NCBI RefSeq assembly: GCF_000143415.4
Contig: NW_003314354.1
Coordinates: 455,905 to 519,904, forward strand
Length of the DNA: 64,000 nt
From: Selaginella moellendorffii
Taxonomy: Eukaryota; Streptophyta; Lycopodiopsida; Selaginellales; Selaginellaceae
Direction: 5' to 3'
This document shows, one piece after another, positions 54,901-64,000 of this stretch (position 1 is the first letter of the stretch; every line of letters starts with the position of its first letter). Made by a program: the position numbers and the translations under genes. Below the pieces are notes generated by a model. The model had not been told where the DNA came from and did not search any database. It worked only from the letters and a program-made list of their open reading frames with translations.

Positions 54901-55819
54901 AAGGCTGACTTACAAGACATGGACAAACAAGAAGTCAGACATTTCTTTTTCTTTCAACCTAACGATCTTTTACCTTTGCAGTGCTAGGACATTGACTTTC
55001 AGGTACACTTTCAGGGATACGAGCTACCAGACTTTTCTACACCATAGGCTGGAAGCAAGTTCAATTAAAAAATCTGAAATGGAAACCGATAGTTACCTCT
55101 TGCTGCAAGGATAGGCCAGAATGGGACAGCCTCTAAGAGCTGCAAGTGTTTGTGCACGAGCTTTTGAAAGTTGTGTTCTTTTGCCTTATAGTATGCTGGT
55201 TTCTTGTTATAGCGTTTTGACCATGCAAGGAAATGGCATGTGATGTGCTTTATGTATGCATATTGTGTTGGCTGAGCTTTGTAGTTGATTGAACAATAAA
55301 TTTTGTGATAGGATCTAAGAAATTATTAAGAATGTTTTTCTTTTTCAAAAAAATAGCCTACCTCAAGATTTGATATGTTCTTTCCAACTTTTTCACTTTG
55401 TTTACCCACTTGTGAGATACTTTGACCCTATGATGAAATGTAACTTGATGAATAGTTGAACTTAAAAGATCTCTTTCTTTTATAGTTTTATTAAACTCTC
55501 TTCTAAACTCAAGAATATAATGGAATAGGTTCCTTTTCTTCTAAATGGCTAAATTTATGATTGAGAAAAGTGATGAATGTTTAGATGACAATCAAATCCA
55601 TTATAACCTAAAATGCTATAAAACCCACCAAAAAATTGCTATATAATTTTCCATTTATCACATGAACAAGGTTTGGGCCAGGGGTGGCCGGAATTAAGGA
55701 CCCGTGGGCCAGTTACCCTAAAAGCTCCATTAAACTCTAGCGCGTTTTGTTTCTAAATTCCCGCGTTCGCCGTAAATAATATTTTCCTTGCATTTTTTAT
55801 TTTAGGGCAACCAGGGGCA
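54901..55819. other. AT-rich stretch before the AIP2-like gene
   Basis: No coding region supported. The last 150 bp become GC-richer and probably hold the promoter and leader of the RING gene; no clear TATA was chosen. Confidence 0.45.
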
Positions 55820-56977
55820 ATGGAGGCGGTCGTGGCGGATCTTCACAACCAGCTCGGGAAGAAGAGCAGCTTCGAGAGCGCGGCCACGGCGCTGGCATCT
55901 CTCTTCCGCGATCGCTATGACGGGGCCACGGCGGCGGAGAAGAGAGCGGTGAGTGAGCGATCTGATTCCTGTGAGAGGATTGATTTGAGCCAGGGAGAGT
56001 GTGTAGATGTACGCAGCTGCTTGCCGAGCGGGCTCGCTCCTTCAGAGCCGCTACACTGGAAAAGGATTCTGGATTGCTGGGCAGATACTGTTTGAGGAAG
56101 CTGGAGATGCCATCACAGACCCGCAAGAGCAGGAGAACATGATGAACTGGCTCACTAAGGCTCGCGAGTTTCTCCACGAGGACGAAGACAATTCACAGCC
56201 ACAGCAGCAAGCGCGAGCAGGACCAAGTGCGTACGCAAATTTTTCTTTTAGTCTTTGTCTCACACCGCCTCGTGAACAGGCTCACCATTTTTGTTCGAGG
56301 GACAATTGACTGTCGATCCGGAGCCACGACCTCCGCTATGGCTTCTCGCTCCGACTACGTATCATTACGGACCGGCACAGCTTGATGGTGAAGGCGAACA
56401 TGACGATGAAGAGCTGGAGGATTATGTGCAGTCACTCACAGCGCTGGAGAACTTTGTGATTGAACAGGCAGTTCGGCTAAGCCAGGTAACGGGTTAGATG
56501 CCACCAAACTTCACAGCGACTCGAGTTATCTCTTCTTCTGTGCCTTGCAGGAGCAGGATACTCAGAAAGGACCACCTCCAGCTTCCAAGGACGAAGTCGC
56601 GAAGCTTTCCATCGTACGCGTGACCGAGGAAGTGCTGAAGGGCCTGGGCGATGGAACCGAGTGTGCAGTTTGCAGAGAAGTTTTGGTGGTCGGCGATGAG
56701 ATGCAAGAGATGCCTTGCAAGCACTACTTCCATCCTCTCTGTCTCAAGCCATGGCTGGTACGTGTGCTTTTTTTTTTTTTTCTGGATTCGTGTCTTGGCT
56801 GAGAAACGTTATATGACGTTCGCCCAGGAGGAACACAACTCGTGCCCGGTTTGCAGGTACGAGATGCGCACCGACGACCACGAGTACGAGAGCAGAAAGG
56901 AGCGCGAAGCGGAAGCCGAAGCCGAGAGGAAAGGTGCGGCCAATGCACTTCCGGGTCTCGACTTCATGTACGTATAA
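55820..56977 (+). CDS. AIP2: AIP2-like RING-type E3 ubiquitin ligase
   Basis: Five exons (55820-55948, 56007-56226, 56280-56485, 56551-56757, 56828-56977), 303 aa. The N-terminal helical region (residues 1-110) has AAACRAGSLLQSRYTGKGFW; a linker follows; the C-terminal RING-H2 (about 215-262) shows C-x2-C (CAVC), CKHYFHPLC and CPVC, a complete C3H2C3 zinc set split by intron 4. The tail DDHEYESRKEREAEAEAERK ending GLDFMYV matches AIP2, which ubiquitinates ABI3-type transcription factors in abscisic acid signalling. It converges with the minus-strand 169-aa gene, 73 bp between stops. Confidence 0.9.
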
Positions 56978-57050
56978 GTAGATTAGAAGCGATTGTGGAA
57001 CAACTTTTGTTCCCCTAGGGCAGTACGTACTAATAAAACAGGATAGATCT

Positions 57051-57716
57051 TCAGCGCCATCTCGATCCAACCAGGCTAAAATCCTGGCTATCTTCGTAGA
57101 GAATGCTTCTGATGGTCATGGCGAATGCTGCTGCCGCAGAAACGCCGCCGGTGTTTGTCACGGTTTGGACGTATGGTGGAGCAGGCCCGATTGCAGCCTA
57201 AGAAAGACAAAAAGAACAAGCTTGATCGAGTTTCCGAAGTACCTCAACAGCTTGTAGTTTCCTGAGGTACCACTCTCGCTCGAACAAAACACCAAGGTAA
57301 GATTTATCCAGCTCGTTTTCTGCCTCACCTGTAAGCAAGAAACGTCTCTGGTTCTCAAGAACTAGCCGAGGCGAGGTCTTACGGATCATAGAGTGGACTT
57401 CCAGTAGTCGCCGGAGATGCATGATGGGTTTCTTTAAGAGAGCCTTGCTCTCGACACTGATAACCTCGAGTGTGTGTTACTTTGCCAAGATCTAATAGCA
57501 AGAAACATATTTTTGAGAGACCTGCTGGACTGGGAGTCTATGTCTTGAAAAATCTCTCGCAAGTTCTCCCACACGTCAGTGCTGGTGCTCTCCGAGTTTT
57601 GCGTTCCATCGTTGTCCAGAGGAAGAGCCCCGCCTGGAGAGAAAACATGAGAAAAAGATGGCAACACTTATCTCCATACCAGCGTCAGAAGCTGCATTGT
57701 GGAGCTCTTCTTCCAT
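57051..57716 (-). CDS. Four-exon gene, 169 aa, unknown function
   Basis: Exons 57716-57680, 57633-57522, 57456-57243 and 57197-57051 join in frame with consensus splice sites. The protein starts MEEELHNAASDAGG, has an acidic helical stretch (TDVWENLREIFQDIDSQSS), a basic helical core (LLKKPIMHLRRLLEVHSMIR; LTGEAENELDKSYLGVLFER) and a Gly/Ala end (NTGGVSAAAAFAMTIRS). No signal peptide, membrane segment or zinc motif. I do not recognise the family. It is packed between AIP2 (tail-to-tail) and the dynein gene (190 bp away, same strand). Exon boundaries were chosen from frame continuity, so the first intron (57679-57634) is the least certain. Confidence 0.6.
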
Positions 57717-57905
57717 GGAAGCAAGAAAGAAAACAAAGAAAACTAAAGACCTAGATTCCAAAATATACCCGTAGTTCAAATTATTTACAAGCAAGCTATG
57801 TACAATATGTACGCGAAAAAAGAGAGCAATCACTTGACACTTACACCGTTGGTCATCTCACTCTCACTCCTCGTTCACTACTCTCGCTTCTACCATTCTA
57901 CAAAA

Positions 57906-60900
57906 CTAATAAGCCAGTGACGTGAAGAGACCAACACCCCTGTTTATCCAGTGTGATTGATCTTCCTTGGAAGGCAGCTCTATATACATGACAAAGTTTG
58001 TCGAGTGACCAGTAGTCGATAGTGTTCCTGAAAAACGAGAGAGATTCTTGTGAACTTAAATGTTTGAACTCCCAAGGAGGGAGTGATCTGCGTACCTGCG
58101 CGAACCAGTGTCTTGTAAACCGGGCACTCGTAGATGCCTTCCGTGGGAGCCTTCCTAAACTGGAGAGGCTTGAGCCACACCACCGGGAGCTCCGTGTACA
58201 ACTCCTTGGGCCTGGATTCGTCCAGGACGTGCTGCTCGTAGTTCCACCGGCATCCCTCGAGGTATAGGCCCCGGATGTAGCAGCCATCGTCCGGGGGCTG
58301 CTTGATGGTGTCGTAAGTTCTGTCGTCAATGATCACGAAGTCGAAGCCCACGGTATCGATGGGGTATCTGTACTTTCTCGCAAAGTTTTGCAGTGTTCCC
58401 GTCAGGAAGGCCTGGGCGTGTTTGAGAGATGAGTTTAGCTTGCTGCTCGGAGACGTAAAGAAAAACAGGAGAAGCAAACCTGAGGGAAGAAAAATCCTGA
58501 AATCCAAAACACGGGAGGAGCACCGTTCCTTATCCATGTACTGATGAAATTTGTTCGCTCCAATAGATCAGCCACCCAAGCCGAAAGAGGTTTCAACGAA
58601 GGATAAGCCTTACCAGCCCACATTTCAGGCACCTGCAAATATGCTCCAAAGGTTTAACAATCTATACTACGAAACGGAAGAACGAATGACCAGAAAGTTT
58701 ACCTGGTTATTGAAGATGCTAGAGCACACCATCTCAAGTTCCATGGACATGACCACGAGACCTTTGAGAGCCTTGAGAGCGTCATTCAGCGATATCTTCA
58801 TGACCGAGAGAAGACCATTGTACCGAATGCACTCCTGCGTCAGCACGGTGTTCATACTCTCGCTATACATGGTGGGATACAACTGCAGGACCGCCTCCAC
58901 GTCAAACACCGAAGGCAACTTCTCCAGAATGTCACGGCACGACTTCTCGATCATCTCTTCCCGGGACAAGCCCCCTCCTCCGGAGCTCTGCTCCCTTGGT
59001 TGCAGCATGAGCACGGTGTTGAAGAGGTCGTACGACTCGTTCTGGTCGCAAGTGATGTCCGCGTTCTCGTGAAGTCCAAAGATTTCTGGCTTTGGTGCAA
59101 GTGGTAGCTCTTTGATGTAAGCCAGGAACTGATTCACGTTGGAGGCTTCTGGAACTCGAAACACACCCGATGGACTGAAGAAGTATTGAGATGTTTCTAC
59201 CACCTGAGAGAAAAAGTGGAAATAGTGAGCGTAGAACCAAGGGAAAAACACCATGTGTCGTACATTGGGATTGATAAAAATCAAAAGAAGATTGTTGATG
59301 AGCCTCCTGTCTTTGTCGTCTGTAACTCGTCCTCCATAGTTGATTTCTCCACACAAGAATCGAATGACCTGCAAGCAATGCGGGTAGTTAGATTCGGATC
59401 TTTGCTCGCAGCAGTACAAACCTTGTATGGGATTTCCTGATAGTCGTTCAAAAACATTCTGATCTGAGTTTGGCATACACTCAAATCTCCGTCAGTAAAC
59501 TCGTACCGGATGTTCCAGCCAAGTGGTCCGAACTTGCGTCTCTCTTGAATGACAGCATGGAACAAGCAGCTTGCAAAAATAAGCTTCTTCCACTCGTCTG
59601 GTTTTGCGCAGTCGCTCAAGATCTTGTCGGTGAAACGCAAGTAGGACCTCGCAAGATTGGATTTCAATCCCTTGGGTGGTTCCAGCGTCATCTTTACACC
59701 ATTTTGAAGGATAGAAACAGGAAAGTCTGGACTGGGCATGCTTGTCAGCCACAGCCGGAAATCCTTGTGAACCTACAAAGGAATTCTTCCTTGTAATTCA
59801 CAAAAAAAAAAAGAACTCCACTCTGTACCTTCTCTGGATCAATATTGTCCACAATACGCTCCAAAGCTGGCATCCATGACTGGGACAAGTGGCAATTCTG
59901 TAAGCACACCCACATTCCTCGTTCCATACCAAGCTCTAGCAACTTTTCTGCCTTGGGACCTTGTCCTTGGCCCAAAGACACCTGGTGATAGTCAAACGGT
60001 TAAGAACAAGTTCTAACGAGCTCGTGTACGTACCTTTTCGAACTTCTTGGTAAACCTCAGTTCATCAGCAAGCTTCAGTAGATCTGCCATAGGATCTGCA
60101 CCTGCTGAGAGAACGAATATAAGCGGTGATGAGTTGGATCCATCCTTATAACATGCACCCAGATCAAATGCTGGCGGCTCTATGAATCGCTGTCCCATTG
60201 TTGCAGCAACGAAGTCTTGAACACCGAGAAGAGCCTTGTCTACCCGAAGGCATCGAAGTATCAGCAACTTTTGGAGCATGCTGAGCTTTGTGTCCCATTC
60301 ACCAGCCAGGGGCTCTCGATGAGCTTCCGGGCTGTCAAAATACTTTCTGTAGTGTCCTATGTTCTCGGCCACGTGTTTATCAAGGCCCTGGTAGTTTGGA
60401 AGCTTGCTAAGGTTGGCAATTTCAATCCAGGACTGAAAGGTAGGCCACCGTAACGTTCAGTAGGGTGAGAAAAAAACAGGAAGAACCAGATGTACCTTGT
60501 CAGTAAGCCATGAAGGTGCTGGATTTGGACTGAGTGCACTTGAACTGGCAGCACCAGCCAGTAGAAACCGCCACTCGGTGGGATCAACTTCTTTCCGTCC
60601 CTGTAGATATATGTCAGAAAGAGTTCGACAAGAACATAAATTCCATGCCTGCATAATCTTGATGCAAAGAAGGAACGAAAACATGAGCTTGTGCTTCTCG
60701 AAGAGCGACCGACAGATATTCACGTACAAGGAATACGTGAAGTATTCGTTTAAATTCTCAATTCGCTTGTCAATGATAGAAGCTTGCGCAGCACTTTCAA
60801 TAGCTCGACCAAATAAGTTGATGAACCAAGCAAGACTGTACTGATACATGGGATCCACAATGGCCAAGTCCGAAATACAGAAAAATAGAATAGAGGCCCT

Positions 60901-63900
60901 TGTTGCCACTTTGCGATACACCTGACCATAGACCGAACTTTTCTATTGAGTTTGGGACACGATAGAAAGCTTACTTCACGTGTCTCGTCAATGGCAATTT
61001 CTGTCTTCTCGGCTTCAGCAACCTTAATGGTGATTTCATCCGAAGTTACCTTGGACTGTGCTAAAGTATTTATAAGTACTTCATCCTCTAATATGTCACC
61101 CTGTAGCAACGACACAACTGTGAGAAAATGGCGGAGACAAGCACAACGGTGTCACTGACCTGAGCATTTGATAGAAGAAACAATATTTTGGACTCAATTT
61201 CCTTAAGCTCGCGCTTCATGTTGGCATTCGAGACGACAAGCTGGTTCTTCATTTCAGCAAGATCAGGCCTTTCCTTGGTAACAACTTGACCCAGAAGCTG
61301 ATCCTCAAGACCCTCCATAGTCACGAAAAAATTAAGCAGTGTTACCTTCACGCACACCTGTCCGGAAACAAAGGCATTCAAAGAAACATGACAGTTTCCA
61401 TAGCCATACCTCCGGTGCATAGTGAGGATTTCGAAGCTTTGTTGTCATATAAAACCGGAAATCTTTATGGTATGGAATAAGATTGTCGCCTATCTTAATG
61501 ACTTCTGTTCCTCCCTGCTTGAAAGTCAACCTTAGCAGAAGAGGTTCCAATGCTGGCTCTAATGTTTCCCAGATGTTTTCTAGCAGCACCACTCTGCCAA
61601 ACCGGACAGCATTTTCAAGAGTCCGTAGGTAATCCCTTTCGCTAAGTTTAATCACGTCCAAACCAGTTTCTCTGTACATGTTTTTCACCCATTTGTTTGC
61701 TTGACCCTGCGCATGAGAAAAAAAGAAAAGAAAAAAGAGTACAGGAACCAATTTTATTGTGCTCAATTCACCTGTGGATCAATCATGAGAGGCCAGCGTC
61801 GCGCTTTGAAGACAATAATGCCGTTGTCCTCACTTAGAGAGTCACTAGGAAGCCCAGCAATATTCCAAGCTCGCATCTTCACGGGGTCTTTAAGCACAGC
61901 TTGAAGAGTAACACCACGCGTATGTGGCAGCTGAAAGACGGTAACGGTCAGTTCAAGTAGATGCAAGTTACAACATGGTCACTTACTTGCAGCGTTTGCA
62001 ACAGCTTTACCCATTCCTGATTGAGACGTAGCCTGTATTGGGGGGTAAACGGCCCTGTATAGGCAATTGCTCCAGCGGCAACAGCAACATCACCAACAAT
62101 GTTTTCCATGTCATCGGTGAGGTTTATAATAGTCTCGTTCCACCTCTTCCTTTCACCACCCAAGCCTCCGATCAGTTTTGAAGCACGCTCCATTTTTTTC
62201 TCGCAATCGCTTTTTTGCTTGGCAAGGTCTTCCTTCTTCTTTATTGCAGCATTCAGCTGTGCTTCCAACCTAGCTATTTTTTCTTCCACCTATAATGAAG
62301 GATATACAGTTAGACATAAGCGGAGCATACTCAAAACGATACCTCTTTTAGCTTAGCCTGTGCCGCCTGGAGTTTTCCCATCGTTTCATCAAGTAACGCT
62401 TGAGCTACTGCAAGTTGCTCCCGCTTCGGACGGACTATCTTAAGCACCTGATAATACTGGTGCATTGCTCGCACCCACATACATATTGATGTGCAAGCCT
62501 TTGAAACTCTAGCGACCTGCAGCAAACGTATGAGAAACCTGCAGGTCGTTTTAACATTACGTACCTGTTCTGGCGTGAATGTTTCCAGTGCAAGATATGG
62601 TTCAATTTTCTGAATCGTAGCCTCTTGTATATTCTCTCTGTCAAACTGCAATAGAGAGTCTAAAAACTTCTGAGGGTCTGTCAGTAACTTTGTGCTGGGA
62701 TCCCAATAGTCGGGTATTTTCTTTCCAAGCTGTTCAAGTTGAAAAATTTGGAGAGTCAGCATCGATCCAGAAACTCAAAAAGACTTACTCTGTTGGGATC
62801 ATTGACCATCTTCGGTGGCACGACAAACATGATACAAGTGGCTTCCATCACAAGCTTAACTCCTTCTGGTGGGTTTCGCAAGGACTTGACTTCGACAAGA
62901 TCATTCTTCGTGAGAGCTTTCAAAGCGGACAAGGCGGACTCCAGTGCAGGCATGGCCTGATCAAGGTCGTTTTGTGCACTGTCAGCAATTGCTTTGGCGT
63001 CAGCAGCTTGAGCATTAGCGTCTGCTTCTTGTTGAGACACCTGCCAAAAACCAAACACATCTAAGTTCAACGCTTCACGTCAGATGATCAAGTTACCGCT
63101 TGCTTCGTAACATCTGCATCTTTCTTATCTTGCCCGATGGCAACCATCATTTCATCAGCTTCTTTCGCAGTTGCTTCGAGAATAGGCTGCAAAGCAACCA
63201 GCTCCTTTTGCATGACTTCAACATCAGCTGCCGTAGTCAGCAGCTTGTCCAATCCTATCTCCAGCCTCGATCGAAGTCCCTCAAGTTCGTCGCGCTTCTC
63301 CTCCAGAAGCTTGATGTATGTCGAGAGAAGTTCGAGGTAGCTCGTTGGTGTCACGTAGTTGTACCGACGTAGTTCCTCATAGAACTCTTTTGAACGCCTC
63401 TCCACAGATTGATGAATATACACACAGACTGTAACTATCTTCGCAATCTGAAAGTACCACAGGGGGGCAACAGATTGAATAAGAAAAGAAAGAGATTGTA
63501 TACATACCTGTTCATTGTCCAGCATTTGAGTAGCATTCAAAAAGTTCCTCGCGACCGACTGAAGGGCCTCTTCAGGCCATTCACGAAACCAGTCGATGGT
63601 ACAGCAGTTGACAAGAGAGGGGAACATGCGAAGCCGGGTCCGAAATGCGTCTCCTATGGGACTCATGCAGATGACAAGATGGAGATTTCGCCGCACGCGC
63701 TTCAAAAATAACGTATAAAGTGCAAGCTTCGTGGCCGGAAGCCCCAGGGACAAGAGAATAGGCCGCATTGCATTTGAGATAAGATCCATATCCTCGTTTT
63801 TCCATAGGTTTGGCACCTGAAGTCTTCGTAAGGAAGGGATTAAACGTGAAAAAATGTTACCTCGCCAGAGTTCAGGATATTGTTGATATCTTCAAGAAAA

Positions 63901-64000
63901 GATTCCGTTAGGATCTGTGTGTCAGAGAAAAGGAACGTTGTTTCTTTGTCGTCAACGCCAGCTTTCATAAGACTCTTTTCAGTCATCTCTCCATTCTGTG
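57906..64000 (-). CDS. DNAH1: Axonemal inner-arm dynein heavy chain, DNAH1-like (3' part)
   Basis: Many short-intron exons on the minus strand encode the C-terminal motor half; the 5' part lies beyond the window. In order: end of AAA4 ([38 protein letters not shown]); stalk coiled coil opening [20 protein letters not shown] and closing with KPKREQ-type [11 protein letters not shown], with the microtubule-binding tip between; AAA5 ([29 protein letters not shown]); AAA6 ([32 protein letters not shown]); C-terminal domain ([40 protein letters not shown], ending [10 protein letters not shown]). The [14 protein letters not shown] and [18 protein letters not shown] features fit DNAH1 rather than DNAH3/7. 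Presence implies motile flagella, as in lycophyte sperm. Last exon 57906-58028; stop TAG. Confidence 0.93.

Noticed and set aside
1-64000. CRISPR arrays, bacterial operons, riboswitches or viral genes
   Set aside because: The window is plant nuclear DNA with spliced genes; direct-repeat/spacer structure and such elements were looked for and not found.

Overview
This window is nuclear DNA from a land plant with compact genes (introns of about 45-60 bp, GT-AG with several GC-AG). The gene content (plant NPH3/BTB, AP2/ERF, SCD1, AIP2 and DUF248 methyltransferase genes, next to a C-terminal axonemal dynein heavy chain and a two-domain D-Ala-D-Ala ligase) points to a seedless vascular plant with flagellated sperm. 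The most likely source is a Selaginella-type lycophyte; this is an inference from gene content and intron style, not a database match.

Layout. 1-3833: the 3' part of an LTR retrotransposon whose 1.84-kb LTR carries a large hexanucleotide expansion. 3834-15990: AT-rich, gene-poor DNA with two pieces of a decayed minus-strand Helitron, a small Cys/Gly-rich secreted-protein gene between them, a copia scrap and a degenerate tandem repeat. 16241-32470: dense euchromatin with an ERF transcription factor, relics of a duplicated block, a 212-aa orphan gene, SCD1 (DENN-WD40), RRP44/DIS3 (exosome nuclease), a wax-synthase-like MBOAT enzyme (minus) and HRD3/SEL1L (ERAD), the last two divergently transcribed from a 37-bp gap. 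33030-40229: an NPH3/BTB protein, a C2-domain SRC2-like protein, and a plastid-type double Ddl. 40508-44390: two decayed tandem copies of a trypsin-like locus that also carry the 5' end of the next gene. 44390-46566: a DUF248 methyltransferase. 47544-51203 (minus): VPS34 PI3-kinase with a small 143-aa ORF 53 bp upstream. 52045-54900: a pogo/Tigger-like transposase relic interrupted by, or adjacent to, a perfect solo LTR (TSD GTCTG). 55820-56977: AIP2-like RING E3. 57051-57716 (minus): a 169-aa four-exon gene of unknown function. 57906-end (minus): the 3' part of a DNAH1-type inner-arm dynein heavy chain, cut by the window edge in AAA4.

Most genes are independent housekeeping units rather than one pathway. 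Themes are endomembrane traffic and quality control (SCD1, VPS34, HRD3), RNA decay (RRP44), light/auxin-type BTB signalling (NPH3), plastid peptidoglycan (Ddl) and sperm motility (dynein). The most interesting structure is evidence that an ERF-SCD1-RRP44-MBOAT block was once tandemly duplicated and then lost genes reciprocally: beside each surviving gene lies the debris of its neighbour's second copy. Exon coordinates were derived by eye from splice consensus, frame continuity and family similarity; summed exon lengths are divisible by three in every spliced gene described in full.
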